Positions 10,443-19,176 of a DNA stretch of 64,000 bases are shown piece by piece. The stretch lies in contig DATLNC010000302.1 in assembly GCA_035536935.1 (NCBI GenBank), forward strand, positions 1-64,000. The letters run 5' to 3'. The notes beneath the pieces are model-generated. The model worked only from the letters and a program-made list of their open reading frames with translations. It made no database searches and was not told where the DNA came from. Each line of letters opens with the position of its first letter. Within the stretch, counting starts at the first letter, position 1. The position numbers were made by a program, and so were the translations under genes. This DNA comes from DATMER01 sp035536935 (GTDB lineage: Bacteria; Acidobacteriota; Thermoanaerobaculia; Multivoradales; UBA5704).

Positions 10443-10517
10443 TCAGCCCAAGCCGCGAACGATCCCAAAGGCATTGCCCTCATCGGCATGGCCGGCCGCT
10501 TCCCTGGAGCGCGCCTT
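10443..10517 (+). pseudogene. Relic of a polyketide synthase (ketosynthase) start
   Basis: Directly after the NACHT stop, the same frame reads NDPKGIALIGMAGRFPGA (10458-10511). This is the canonical N-terminus of type I polyketide synthase ketosynthase domains (IAVIGMAGRFPGA). The match breaks off at once into the antisense 3' end of tatD, so only about 20 codons survive. It is a remnant left by a deletion or rearrangement, not a gene. Confidence 0.7.
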
Positions 10518-11291
10518 TCAATAGCGCAATGCAGCCTTCGCGAACAGAAGGAAGAAATTCTCCCCCGTTCGCAGGCACACCTGCTCGACCGTCTCCCCCG
10601 TTTCTTGCGCAAGCCGCGCCGCGATCTCCACCACATAGGCGGGACGGTTGGGCTTGCCCCGGTACGGGATGGGAGCGAGGTAGGGCGTATCCGTCTCAAC
10701 GAGGCAGCGGTCGGGAGGAAGAATCGGGATCACCTCGCGGACGTTATCCGCCTTCGGGAAGGTGATCATGCCGGAGAGCCCCAGGTAATGGCCGCGGTCG
10801 ATCAGCTCGCGGGCCATGTCGAGACCCCCGGCGAAGGAGTGGAAGTCGGCCTTCAGGTCCGGAAACTCGCGGACGACGGCAAGCATCTCCTCGTTGCTGT
10901 CGCGGTTGTGGACCACGACGGGCAGGTCCAGCTCGGCGGCCAGCTCCCACTGCTCGCGCATGACCCGCGTCTGAACGTCGCGAGGCGAGTGGTCATAGAA
11001 GAAGTCGAGCCCGCACTCCCCCACTGCCACGGCCTTGGGATCGGACAACAGCCCCCGCAGCCGCTCTTTGTCCCCTTCCCTCCAGGTCGAAGCATCGTGA
11101 GGATGGACCCCGAGGGCGCACCAGACATCCGGATGCTTATGGCAGAGAGCGAGCACCTCGTCGGCATCGTCGAGCCGGATGGCTGGAACGAGGAAGCCCC
11201 TCACCCCCCTCTCGCGCGCGTCGTCCAATGCACGCTCGCGCTCATCAGGGGGGAGGCTCTGCAGATGGCAGTGCGAGTCGATCAGGCTCAC
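10518..11291 (-). CDS. tatD: TatD family hydrolase (metal-dependent DNase)
   Basis: A 257-residue TIM-barrel metal-dependent hydrolase of the TatD family, members of which show 3'-5' exonuclease or DNase activity. Metal ligands are in the expected motifs: DSHCHL at the N-terminus, GECGLDFFYD in the middle, VVHNRD, and ETDTPYLAP near the end. It is the last gene of the minus-strand cluster and overlaps metG by 4 bp. The metG-tatD neighbourhood is widespread. Confidence 0.94.
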   Translation of the reverse strand: MSLIDSHCHLQSLPPDERERALDDARERGVRGFLVPAIRLDDADEVLALCHKHPDVWCALGVHPHDASTWREGDKERLRGLLSDPKAVAVGECGLDFFYDHSPRDVQTRVMREQWELAAELDLPVVVHNRDSNEEMLAVVREFPDLKADFHSFAGGLDMARELIDRGHYLGLSGMITFPKADNVREVIPILPPDRCLVETDTPYLAPIPYRGKPNRPAYVVEIAARLAQETGETVEQVCLRTGENFFLLFAKAALRY

Positions 11292-13198
11292 TTGACGCGG
11301 GTGCCGTTGGGAACCTGGATGCCCGGATGGAGCAGCACCGGCTTGCCGTCGATCGAGGCCGCGAGCACCATGCCCTGCGACTCGACCCCCATGAGCTTGG
11401 CGGGCTGGAGGTTCACCACCACCACGACCTGCTTGTTCACCAGGTCCTCGGGCTGATAGGCGAGGCCGATGCCCGCGACAACCGTGCGCGCACCCTCCTC
11501 CCCCAGGTCCAGGGAGAGCTTGATCAGCTTCTCGGACTTGGGCACGCGCTCGGCCGAAGTGACGGTTGCCACCTTCAGCTCGGTTTGGAAGAACTGGTCG
11601 ATCGAGATCAAATTGGTCTTCTCCTCGGCTTTAACAGGAGCCGGAGCTTGTTCCTTGAGATAGGCATCCTTGTCGATGCGCGGGAAGAGCGGCTGCGGCT
11701 CGGGCAGATCGGCATTGTTTGGCAGCCCTCCCCACTCCAATGCCTCCAGCTTCGTGGGGATCTCCTGAATTCCAATCGCGGCGAGCACCTGAGCCGCCAC
11801 GCTCGGCATCACCGGCAGCAGCGCCGTGGCCACGATCCGCACCGTCTCCAGGCCGTTCCAGAGGATCCGGGAGAGCTTCTCGGAAGGACCCTCCGTCTTG
11901 ATCAGCTTCCACGGCTCGCGGGTGACGAGGTACTGGTTCGCCTCGCCGAGCACGCGCCAGAGGGCTTCGAGCGCGCGGTTGAAGGCGAGCTCGTCCATGG
12001 CCGCGCGGTACTCGGGCACGGCCCGGCGCGCAGCTTCGAACAGGGGGTTGTCCCCGCAGGGCACCGGCGGCGTCTTGCCGCCAAAGGCGTTGCGCGACAG
12101 CGTGACCAGGCGGCTCACCGTGTTGCCGAGCGTGTTGGCGAGGTCGGAGTTGTACCGCTCCACGAAGCCCTCGTCCGAGAACGAGGCATCCTGGCCGAAG
12201 ACCATCTCGCGCATCAGGAAATAGCGCAGGCTGTCGGCGCCGAAGCGCTCGATCAGCTCGTCGGGCCGTACGATGTTGCCCGCCGACTTGGAGACCTTGC
12301 GGCCATCGCGCTGCCACCAGCCGTGCGCCCAGACCGTGGTCGGCAGGGGGAGCCCCGCCGACATCAGGAAGGCCGGCCAGTAGACGGCGTGGAAGCGCAG
12401 GATGTCCTTGCCGATCATGTTCATCCGGATGTCGCCGCTCTCCCAGAACTTCCGGTAGAGGTCGCCGTCGGGGAAGCCCAGCGCGCTGATGTAGTTCGTC
12501 AGCGCGTCGAGCCAGACGTAGACGGTCTGGCCGGGGTTGCCGGGGAACGGAATGGCCCACTCCACATTGGCCCGGCTGACCGACAGGTCGCGCAGACCGG
12601 ACTCCACGAACGAGCGGACCTCGTTCAGGCGGGTCTCGGGCCGGACGCTTTGCGGGTCGCGCTCGTACCAGTCGAGGAGCGGCTGCTGGTACTTGGAGAG
12701 GCGGAAGAAGAGGTTCTCCTCCGACTTCCACTCCACGGGCGTGCCGTGGATCGGACACAGTTTCCCCGTACCAGCGTTCTCGCTGAGCTCCTTCTCCGTG
12801 TAGAACGTCTCGCAGGGCGAGCAGTACCAGCCCTCGTGCCTGGCCTTGTAGAAGTCGCCCGCGGCGTCGATCCGCCGGATGATCTCTTCCACACCCCGCC
12901 GATGCCGCTCCTCCGTGGTACGGATGAAGTCGTCGTTGGAGAACCCGAGGCGGTCGCGCAGCTGGTGGTAGCGGCTCACCACGCGGTCCGCGAGCTCGAT
13001 CGGGGGGATGCCCTCCTTCTGGGCGGCGCGCTCGATGTTCTGGCCGTGCTCATCCGTGCCGGTGAGGAAGTAGACCTCGTCGCCCCGCATGCGCCGGTAG
13101 CGCGCCAGAACGTCGCAGGCCGTGGTCGTGTAGATGTGCCCGATGTGGGGCAGATCATTCACGTAATAGATCGGGGTGGTGACGTAGAAAGTGCTCAT
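11288..13198 (-). CDS. metG: Methionyl-tRNA synthetase
   Basis: Class I synthetase that charges tRNA-Met, 636 residues. HIGH motif: PHIGHIYTT (H18-H21). The KMSKS-equivalent is KVSKS. A zinc knuckle (CSPCETFY followed by CPIH) is present, as is an anticodon-binding helical domain. At the C-terminus there is an EMAP/Trbp111-like tRNA-binding domain (LKVATVTSAERVPKSEKL to GMVLAA). Start: ATG 13198 gives the standard MSTFYVTTPIYYVNDLPHIG; a 20-residue upstream extension is rejected because it reads into hslO. The start overlaps the hslO stop (ATGA). Confidence 0.97.
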   Translation of the reverse strand: MSTFYVTTPIYYVNDLPHIGHIYTTTACDVLARYRRMRGDEVYFLTGTDEHGQNIERAAQKEGIPPIELADRVVSRYHQLRDRLGFSNDDFIRTTEERHRRGVEEIIRRIDAAGDFYKARHEGWYCSPCETFYTEKELSENAGTGKLCPIHGTPVEWKSEENLFFRLSKYQQPLLDWYERDPQSVRPETRLNEVRSFVESGLRDLSVSRANVEWAIPFPGNPGQTVYVWLDALTNYISALGFPDGDLYRKFWESGDIRMNMIGKDILRFHAVYWPAFLMSAGLPLPTTVWAHGWWQRDGRKVSKSAGNIVRPDELIERFGADSLRYFLMREMVFGQDASFSDEGFVERYNSDLANTLGNTVSRLVTLSRNAFGGKTPPVPCGDNPLFEAARRAVPEYRAAMDELAFNRALEALWRVLGEANQYLVTREPWKLIKTEGPSEKLSRILWNGLETVRIVATALLPVMPSVAAQVLAAIGIQEIPTKLEALEWGGLPNNADLPEPQPLFPRIDKDAYLKEQAPAPVKAEEKTNLISIDQFFQTELKVATVTSAERVPKSEKLIKLSLDLGEEGARTVVAGIGLAYQPEDLVNKQVVVVVNLQPAKLMGVESQGMVLAASIDGKPVLLHPGIQVPNGTRVK

Positions 13199-14079
13199 GG
13201 GCGGGGGGATTGTAGCTCTTCCGGCACGAAGCGGTAGTGCTCGCCGCAGAAGACGCAATCGGCGTCGATGGCGCCGTCCTCCTCGCGGAGGTAGTCGCGG
13301 TCCTCGGCGGGGAGCAGGGTCAGGTGGTGCAGCAGGCGCTCCCGGCTGCAGCGGCAGCGGTAGCGCAGAGGCAGGACCTCCTTGACCTCCCTGTCGAACC
13401 CGGAGAGCACCGTCTCCAGAACGTTGGGGATGCCCCCCTCGTCGATCAGGTAGCTCACGCCGCGCACCCGCGCGATGTTCTCCTGCAGGGAGGAGATGGC
13501 CTCGTCCGAGGCTCCGGGCAGCACCTCGACGATCATGCCGCCGGCCGCGGCGACCCCATGGGGCCGGGCGAGCACGCCGAGCATCACGGCGCTGGCGGTC
13601 TGTTCGCTCTGCTCCAGGTAGTGGGCGAGGTCGTCGCCGATCTCGCCGGTCACGAGCTCGACCTGGCTGTTGTAGCTGCCGCCGCTCCCATGCTCGCGGA
13701 TCACGCGGAGGAAGCCCTTCCCCACCGCGCCGCCGACGTTCAGCTTGCCGTCGGGCCGGTTTGGCAGGTCCACCCGGGCCTCGCCCACCATGCCGCGGAG
13801 GTTTCCTTCGTTGTCCGACTCGGCCAGGACCTGGCGCAAGGGGCCATCGCCCCGGACGTCCAGGACCAGGCGGGTCGGGGTCTTGGTCGAAAGCCGGAGC
13901 AGCAGCGCCGCGCCGGCCATGCAGCGGCCGAGCGCCGCGGTCGAAACGGGCCCGAGATCGCGCCGGTCGCGCGCCTCATTGACCACGTCGGTCAGGTCCA
14001 CGGCGGCCCAGCGCAGCGCGCCGTCGCCGGCAAGACCCAGCTCCAGGCGGCCCTGGGCCGCCGTCTCGGTATTCGTCAT
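13195..14079 (-). CDS. hslO: Hsp33 redox-regulated chaperone
   Basis: A 294-residue Hsp33, a cytoplasmic holdase activated when oxidants release zinc from four cysteines. Those cysteines are visible near the C-terminus as CRC (in RCRCSRERLL) and CVFC (in DCVFCGEHYRF), matching the CxC/CxxC zinc centre. The N-terminal substrate-binding core shows GDGPLRQVLAESDNEGN and SGGSYNSQVELVTGEIGDDL. It lies 25 nt after larC and overlaps metG by 4 bp, so it is part of the same operon. Confidence 0.95.
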   Translation of the reverse strand: MTNTETAAQGRLELGLAGDGALRWAAVDLTDVVNEARDRRDLGPVSTAALGRCMAGAALLLRLSTKTPTRLVLDVRGDGPLRQVLAESDNEGNLRGMVGEARVDLPNRPDGKLNVGGAVGKGFLRVIREHGSGGSYNSQVELVTGEIGDDLAHYLEQSEQTASAVMLGVLARPHGVAAAGGMIVEVLPGASDEAISSLQENIARVRGVSYLIDEGGIPNVLETVLSGFDREVKEVLPLRYRCRCSRERLLHHLTLLPAEDRDYLREEDGAIDADCVFCGEHYRFVPEELQSPRP

Positions 14080-14104
14080 GTCTGTCTCGCTCTCGTTGCG
14101 GTTT

Positions 14105-15325
14105 TCAGGGCTGGCCGGCCGCGGCCAGGGCAGCGCGGTAGATGTCGCGCCACGGCACCCCGCTTTCGAGCGCGAGCCGCCGGCAGTCCTCGAACTCCGG
14201 GGCCGCGGTAAGGGGCCGGCCGTTGAGCCGGGCCCGCTTCACGCGTACCGTCCCGAACGCCGTTTCCACCTCGGTGATCTCGCGCTCCGCTTCGAAGCGG
14301 GCTGCACTGCTATAACGGCATCCGAGCGAGCCGGATTCCATGAGCAAGACCCCGGCGAGCTCCTCGAGCCTAGGGCGCCGGCAGAGCATCGTGATCAGCG
14401 TTCCGGGCCGGTTCTTCTTCATCTGGACCGGCGTGAAGTAGACCTCCAGGGCGCCCGCTTCGAGCAGGCGCTCCATCAGGAAGCCGAACCCCTCTCCCGG
14501 CAGGTCGTCCACCTCGCACTCGACGACCATTACCTCCGCCCGGGTCTCTCTCCCCTGCCCGCGCAGAAGCCGGACCGCGTTGGGCCGATCGGGCAGATCC
14601 TTCTTGCCCAGGCCGTAGCCTGTCCCTTCCAGGACCAGGGAGGGGAAATCCACGTACTCATCCACCAGCTCGGCGAGGAGGACTGCGCCCGTCGGCGTGG
14701 TCAGCTCACCTCCGGGTCCACCAAAGATTGGGATTCCCCGCAGCAGCTCGGCGGTCGCGGGAGCGGGTACGGGCAGCTCGCCGTGCTGCGTGCGGACCCG
14801 TCCGCCGCCGACGTTGACCTGGCTGCAGGTGATCCGTCCGGGGGACAGGTGCTCCACCGCGGCCGCGGCCCCCACCAGATCCACGATCGAGTCGACCGCG
14901 CCCACTTCATGAAAGTGGACACGATCGACGGGCATGCCATGGGCCTTGGCCTCCGCCTCGCCAAGCCGCTGGAAGAGACGGATGGCTCGCTCCTTGACTG
15001 GCCCGGCGAGGTCGCTCGCCTGGATCAGCTCCCGGATGGCGGCAAGATCGCGGCTGTGGCCGTGGTGATGATGATGGTGGTGGTGGTGCTGATGCTCTTC
15101 GGGGTCCGGTCCTTCCAAAGGCTTCCCATCCATGAGCACGCGAAAGCGGGTGCCGACGAAGCCTCCACGGGAAGCCTTGCGGCTCTCCACGGATACGTTG
15201 GGGAGGCGCAGACGAGCCACGGTTTCATGGAGGACGTCGAGGGGCATGCCCAGATCCAGGCAGGCGCCCAGAAACATGTCTCCGGCGATGCCGCTGGAGC
15301 AGTCCAGATGGTAGTGATCGGCCAT
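14105..15325 (-). CDS. larC: LarC, nickel-pincer cofactor nickel insertase
   Basis: LarC uses CTP to insert nickel into the pyridinium bis-thiocarboxylate cofactor of lactate racemase-type enzymes. Recognised by LDCSSGIAGDMFLGACLDLG at the N-terminus, VHFHEVGAVDSIVDLVGAA, and ELTTPTGAVLLAELV. A run of histidines (HQHHHHHHHHHGH) in the first third is a likely Ni/metal-binding stretch, as in other LarC proteins. Start: ATG 15325 (MADHYHLDCSSG) fits the family and follows radC by 10 nt; an ATG at 15346 would overlap radC. LarA, LarB and LarE are not in the window. Confidence 0.92.
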   Translation of the reverse strand: MADHYHLDCSSGIAGDMFLGACLDLGMPLDVLHETVARLRLPNVSVESRKASRGGFVGTRFRVLMDGKPLEGPDPEEHQHHHHHHHHHGHSRDLAAIRELIQASDLAGPVKERAIRLFQRLGEAEAKAHGMPVDRVHFHEVGAVDSIVDLVGAAAAVEHLSPGRITCSQVNVGGGRVRTQHGELPVPAPATAELLRGIPIFGGPGGELTTPTGAVLLAELVDEYVDFPSLVLEGTGYGLGKKDLPDRPNAVRLLRGQGRETRAEVMVVECEVDDLPGEGFGFLMERLLEAGALEVYFTPVQMKKNRPGTLITMLCRRPRLEELAGVLLMESGSLGCRYSSAARFEAEREITEVETAFGTVRVKRARLNGRPLTAAPEFEDCRRLALESGVPWRDIYRAALAAAGQP

Positions 15326-15335
15326 GCGCGGCAGC

Positions 15336-16022
15336 CTAGCATGCACCTCTTTGCTTCAAGGAAACCCACCGGCCCGCGCTGCCCAGGATGAAATGATCGA
15401 GCAGGCGCACGCCCACCAGCTCCCCGGCCTCGCGCATCCGGCGGGTGAATGTCAGGTCCTCGGGGCTAGGTGAAGGATCGCCGCTCGGATGGGTGTGGAA
15501 GACGATCACGCCCGCGGCCCCACGCAGCAGCCCCTCCTTGAGGATCTCCCGCGGCTCGGCGATGGCTCGGTCGAGCGTGCCCCGGAACATCTCTTTCTCT
15601 CCCAACAGGCGGTTGCGGGTGTCGAGGAAGAGGGCGCCCATGACTTCCTGGTCACGGGACCAGTAGCGCAGCGCGAGATAGTGCGCCACCTCGGCCGGAC
15701 GGGTCAGCAGCTTGCGCTCCCGGAGCGGCTCGCGCGCGATGCGGCTGGCGATCTCCAGGGTGGCGAGCAGGGTCGCGGCCTTGGCGGGTCCGAGCCCTTT
15801 GCGCCGGAGCGCCTGTTGAGTCAGGGCCACCAGCCCGGAGAGGCCGCCGGTCTCCTGGATCAGCTCGGTCGCCATCTGCATGACCGAGACGCCCTTCATC
15901 CCCGTGCGCAACAGCACGGCGATCAGCTCCGCATCCGAGAGCGCATCGCCTCCCTGCTTGAGCAGCCGCTCCCGCGGGCGCTCGCCCTCGGGCAGCTCGC
16001 GCATCAGGCCGACGGACGGCAA
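15336..16022 (-). CDS. radC: RadC-family (JAB/MPN+) protein
   Basis: A 228-residue RadC family protein. An N-terminal helix-hairpin-helix-like region (DALSDAELIAVLLRTG) is followed by a JAMM/MPN+ metalloprotease-like domain with the full motif VIVFHTHPSGDPSPSPED. Despite the name, a DNA-repair role is not established for the family. It overlaps the upstream sirtuin gene by 19 bp and precedes larC closely, consistent with co-transcription. Confidence 0.93.
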   Translation of the reverse strand: MPSVGLMRELPEGERPRERLLKQGGDALSDAELIAVLLRTGMKGVSVMQMATELIQETGGLSGLVALTQQALRRKGLGPAKAATLLATLEIASRIAREPLRERKLLTRPAEVAHYLALRYWSRDQEVMGALFLDTRNRLLGEKEMFRGTLDRAIAEPREILKEGLLRGAAGVIVFHTHPSGDPSPSPEDLTFTRRMREAGELVGVRLLDHFILGSAGRWVSLKQRGAC

Positions 16023-16762
16023 CGACGGATCTCCTCGGTGAGCCTGGGGATCGCCTCCCCCGCCGGGGCCGCGATCCGCAAGTCGGCCAGCGGCGAGAAC
16101 GGGGTCAGCTCGGGGTTGACCTCCACGAAGCAGGCGCCCGCCCGGTGCGCGACCTCGATCAGCCCGGCCGCGGGATAAACGGTCGAGGAGGTCCCCACCG
16201 AGACGAACAGGTCGCAGTCCGAAGCCGCCTCGTACCCCGAGGAGAGCACCGCGGGATCGAGGCTCTCCCCGAACCAGACCACAGCGGGGCGAAATTTGCC
16301 TTCACAGGAGCAGACGGGAGGCTCCTCGCGCGACTCGGCGAGCGCCTCGCCCATGTCCCGCATCCGTCCGCAACGGTTGCAACGGGCCTGGAGGATCGTC
16401 CCGTGAAGCTCGAGGAGGTTGGCGCTTCCGGCGCGCCGGTGCAGCCCGTCCACGTTCTGGGTGATGAGGACGAATGAGGGAAAGAGATTCTCCCACTCCA
16501 CCAGGGCGAGATGGGCGGGATTGGGCTGGGCGGCGGTCGCCGTGTCGTAGCGCCAGCCATACCACTGCCAGACCTTGCCGGGCTCACGGCGGAATGCCTG
16601 GGGAGTCGCCAGCTCTTCGGGGCGCATCTTCTCCCAGAGTCCTCCGGCGCCACGGAACGTGTCGAGGCCACTCTCCCGGGACACGCCCGCTCCCGAAAAG
16701 ACCACGACGCGCCCGGCGGTCCGGAAGCGCTCGCACAGGTCGTCGGAGATCTCCAGCTCCAT
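16004..16762 (-). CDS. cobB: Sirtuin, class III type (NAD-dependent deacylase)
   Basis: An NAD-dependent lysine deacylase of 252 residues. NAD-binding motif GAGVSRESGLDTFRG, catalytic region TQNVDGLHRRAGS with the histidine in LELHG, and a zinc ribbon (CNRC, later CSC). The motif YGWR (Y-x-x-R) matches the class III residues that bind succinyl or malonyl groups, so desuccinylase activity is likely by family knowledge. Start ATG 16762 is preferred because GGAGG lies 5 nt upstream; in-frame ATG 16774 or 16786 and GTG 16795 are alternatives. It heads the minus-strand operon. Confidence 0.92.
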   Translation of the reverse strand: MELEISDDLCERFRTAGRVVVFSGAGVSRESGLDTFRGAGGLWEKMRPEELATPQAFRREPGKVWQWYGWRYDTATAAQPNPAHLALVEWENLFPSFVLITQNVDGLHRRAGSANLLELHGTILQARCNRCGRMRDMGEALAESREEPPVCSCEGKFRPAVVWFGESLDPAVLSSGYEAASDCDLFVSVGTSSTVYPAAGLIEVAHRAGACFVEVNPELTPFSPLADLRIAAPAGEAIPRLTEEIRRCRPSA

Positions 16763-16788
16763 CCTTCCCTCCATCCCTCCAACCATCG

Positions 16789-16817
16789 TTGACACCCCGG
16801 GTCCTGCCTGCTACAAC
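16789..16817 (+). promoter_or_regulatory. Sigma70-type promoter of the agmatinase-like gene
   Basis: TTGACA (16789-16794), 17-nt spacer, TACAAC (16812-16817). The next gene's ATG is at 16826, so transcription should start at or within a base or two of it and the mRNA would be leaderless. No Shine-Dalgarno is present, which agrees. Confidence 0.8.
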
Positions 16818-16825
16818 CCCCGCCC

Positions 16826-17704
16826 ATGCCCTATCTCTCAACCAACTTCGGCCTGCTGGAGCCGGAATCCAGCGACTACGAGACGAGCCGCGTGGCCGTC
16901 CTCCCCGTCCCGTTCGAACGGACGGTGTCCTATGGCAAGGGGACCTCGGCCGGACCGGCCGCGATCATCCGCGCCTCGCAGAGCATGGAGCTGTACGACG
17001 AGGAGCTTGGCGCCGAGCCCTACCTGATGGGTATCGCCACCCTGCCGCCGTTCCTGCCCGAGGCCTACGACATGGCCGAGGCCATGGCCGAGCTGCAAGA
17101 GGAGGCGCGCACCCACCTGGAAAAGGGCAAGTTCCTCGTGACCCTGGGAGGCGAGCACAGCATAACCCAGGCGCCGGTCCGCGCGACAAAAGAGGTTTAC
17201 GGGGAGATTGGAGTCGTCCAGTTCGACGCCCACGCCGACCTCCGCGAGGAGTTCGAGGGCACGCCCTACAGCCATGCCAGCGTCATGAAGAGGGTCGTGG
17301 ACGACGGCATCCCTACCCTCGCCGTGGGCATCCGCTCCCTCTCGACCCCCGAGTCCCAGCTCATCCGGGAGAGGAAGCTGCCCGTGATCTGGGGCCACGA
17401 TCTCGACCGCGCCGAGGAGCTGTTCCCGAAGCTGCTCGCCGGCCTGCCCGAGAAGGTCTACCTCACCTTCGACATCGACTTCTTCGACCCGTCGCTCGTC
17501 CCCGCGACCGGAACCCCGGAGCCGGGAGGTGGCCTCTGGTATCCGACCCTGCGCCTCCTCCGCCATCTCTTCCGGGAGAAGAAGGTCGTGGCCATGGACG
17601 TGCTCGAGCTGGCCCCGGTTGGCGGCCTGCCCGCGAGCGACTTCCTCACCTCGAAGCTGATCTACAAGTGTTTGGGGTATCTGCAGGAGGCGGAAAGGAA
17701 ATAG
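16826..17704 (+). CDS. speB: Agmatinase / ureohydrolase family protein
   Basis: A 292-residue ureohydrolase (arginase/agmatinase fold) with all Mn-binding motifs: TLGGEHSI, FDAHADLR, and FDIDFFDPS. The pattern SHASVMKRV after DAHAD fits agmatinase-type enzymes, which convert agmatine to putrescine and urea; formimidoylglutamase or guanidine-active relatives cannot be excluded by eye. Its strong promoter lies 8 nt before the ATG and there is no ribosome site. No other polyamine gene is adjacent. Confidence 0.88.
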   Translation: MPYLSTNFGLLEPESSDYETSRVAVLPVPFERTVSYGKGTSAGPAAIIRASQSMELYDEELGAEPYLMGIATLPPFLPEAYDMAEAMAELQEEARTHLEKGKFLVTLGGEHSITQAPVRATKEVYGEIGVVQFDAHADLREEFEGTPYSHASVMKRVVDDGIPTLAVGIRSLSTPESQLIRERKLPVIWGHDLDRAEELFPKLLAGLPEKVYLTFDIDFFDPSLVPATGTPEPGGGLWYPTLRLLRHLFREKKVVAMDVLELAPVGGLPASDFLTSKLIYKCLGYLQEAERK

Positions 17705-17710
17705 CCCGGG

Positions 17711-17716
17711 TATAAT
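17711..17716 (+). promoter_or_regulatory. -10 element of the toxin-antitoxin pair
   Basis: A perfect TATAAT ending 6 nt before the ATG of the antitoxin-like gene, again implying a leaderless transcript. No clear -35 is visible; toxin-antitoxin operators often overlap such promoters. Confidence 0.6.
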
Positions 17717-17722
17717 TCTCCC

Positions 17723-17971
17723 ATGCGAGCGCTTCGAGTCACCGTATCGGATTCTGAGTACGACGCCCTAGAGAAGGTTGCCGCCGCTCAGAGTCGAACT
17801 CTGGAAGAGTTGATTCGAGAGGCCTTGATGGCTGTTCGGAGTGGGTTTGCCGAGGCGCGGAAGCCCTTGCGGGATCTGCCCCTCCTCCCGGGACACCGCC
17901 TTCTGACGGAGCTTCCGTCACGGGATGATCTCTATGAGGAGATGTTCTCGGCTGGGGATGCGGGCTCGTAG
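17723..17971 (+). CDS. Putative antitoxin (VapB-like, ribbon-helix-helix type)
   Basis: An 82-residue protein whose first 45 residues (RVTVSDSEYDALEKVAAAQS and TLEELIREAL) look like a ribbon-helix-helix DNA-binding dimerisation domain. The acidic/proline-rich tail would wrap the toxin. It ends 2 nt before a PIN-domain gene, the standard VapBC order. The assignment rests mainly on size, predicted fold and context. Confidence 0.7.
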   Translation: MRALRVTVSDSEYDALEKVAAAQSRTLEELIREALMAVRSGFAEARKPLRDLPLLPGHRLLTELPSRDDLYEEMFSAGDAGS

Positions 17972-17973
17972 CC

Positions 17974-18417
17974 ATGAGGCGAGGCCTCGATACCAACGTC
18001 CTCATCTATGCCCACATGCCGGACCTGCCGGACCACGTCAGGGTCCGACGCTTTCTTCTTGGCCAACTGGCCGATGAGGACGTGAGCCTCGTCATCACGC
18101 CCATCATCCTTCATGAGTTTGTACATATCATCACCGACGGAAGGCGCTTCGACCCGCCTGTTTCCATAGCAGACGCGATTGCCGTCGCTCGGGTGTATCT
18201 CGACCACACCAACGTGGAGTGCCTCAGCTTGGACGGGCAGGCTGTCGCCGGCGCCTTCTCGCTCATCGAAAGGCATCAGCTCGGAAGAAAACGGATTGCA
18301 GACACCCTCTTCGCTGCCTGCCTTCTCGGTCATGGAGTCCACGAGCTGATCACCTGTAACCCCAACGATTTCCGGATCTTCGGCAGCCTCACCCTGACCG
18401 ATCCGCGAAACTCGTGA
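17974..18417 (+). CDS. vapC: PIN-domain ribonuclease (VapC-like toxin)
   Basis: A 147-residue PIN domain. The acidic residues of the Mg-dependent nuclease site are in RGLDTNVLIYA (first Asp), ILHEF (Glu), RIADTLFAA (third Asp) and TCNPNDF. Known VapC toxins cut tRNA or rRNA and are held in check by the partner. It ends 3 nt before the stop of the convergent SDR gene. Confidence 0.85.
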   Translation: MRRGLDTNVLIYAHMPDLPDHVRVRRFLLGQLADEDVSLVITPIILHEFVHIITDGRRFDPPVSIADAIAVARVYLDHTNVECLSLDGQAVAGAFSLIERHQLGRKRIADTLFAACLLGHGVHELITCNPNDFRIFGSLTLTDPRNS

Positions 18418-18420
18418 AGG

Positions 18421-19176
18421 TCAGCCCACCAGCACGCTGCCGCCGTTGACGTTCAGGATCTCGCCCGTGATGTGCCGCGCGAGCGGCGAAGCGAGGAAGA
18501 CCACCGGGCCGGCGATCTCGGCTGGGCTCGCCACTCGGTGCAGTGGGATCGTGTCGAGGATCTTGTCGCGGCACTCTCCGGAGAGAGCCTGGGCGGTCAT
18601 GTCGGTCTCCACCCAGCCGGGGGCCACGGCGTTGACCCGGATGCCCGGCGCCAGCTCCGTGGACCAGGACTTCGTGGCCGAGATCATCGCTCCCTTGCTC
18701 GCCGCATAGGGGCTGTAGAAGGCCTCCCCTCGCTGCCCTGCGGTGGAGCTGATGTTGATGATCGAGCCGTTCGGAGAGCCGCGCAGCAGGCGGATGGCCT
18801 CGCGGGCGCAGAGGAAGGGGCCGATGACGTTGACCGCGAGCGTGGCCTGGAGCTGCTGGTGGTCCAGCTTCTCCAGCGGCTCGTGAATCCAGACGCCGGC
18901 GTTGTTGACCAGGCAGTCGAGCCCGCCCCACTCCGTCTCCACATAGTGAAAGAGCCTCTGGACGTGCTCGCGCCGCGTCACGTCGCAGCGCATCTTCCTG
19001 TGGGGAAGATCGACGGTGCGGCGCAGCTCGCTGATCAGCGAGTTGGCCTTGACGCCGCTCGCCAGGTACTGGACGAGGACGGTCGCACCGGCCCGGGCGA
19101 AGAGGCGGCAGCACGCGGCTCCGATGCCACGGCTGCCCCCCGTCACAACCACCCGGTAGCCGGCGAGATCGATCAA
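18421..19176 (-). CDS. Short-chain dehydrogenase/reductase (3-oxoacyl reductase-like)
   Basis: A 251-residue classical SDR: TGGSRGIG nucleotide-binding motif, VNNAGVW, catalytic Ser in NISSTAG and YSPYAASKGA with Tyr/Lys. C-terminus ITGEILNVNGGSVLVG is typical of FabG-like enzymes. The start is a TTG whose last two bases are shared with the thiolase stop (TTGA), giving translational coupling. Next to a thiolase, it could reduce a 3-ketoacyl-CoA such as acetoacetyl-CoA; the substrate is inference. Confidence 0.87.
   Translation of the reverse strand: MIDLAGYRVVVTGGSRGIGAACCRLFARAGATVLVQYLASGVKANSLISELRRTVDLPHRKMRCDVTRREHVQRLFHYVETEWGGLDCLVNNAGVWIHEPLEKLDHQQLQATLAVNVIGPFLCAREAIRLLRGSPNGSIINISSTAGQRGEAFYSPYAASKGAMISATKSWSTELAPGIRVNAVAPGWVETDMTAQALSGECRDKILDTIPLHRVASPAEIAGPVVFLASPLARHITGEILNVNGGSVLVG

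Noticed and set aside
11228..13237. 669-codon plus-strand open frame
   Set aside because: Antisense to metG, which is unambiguous.
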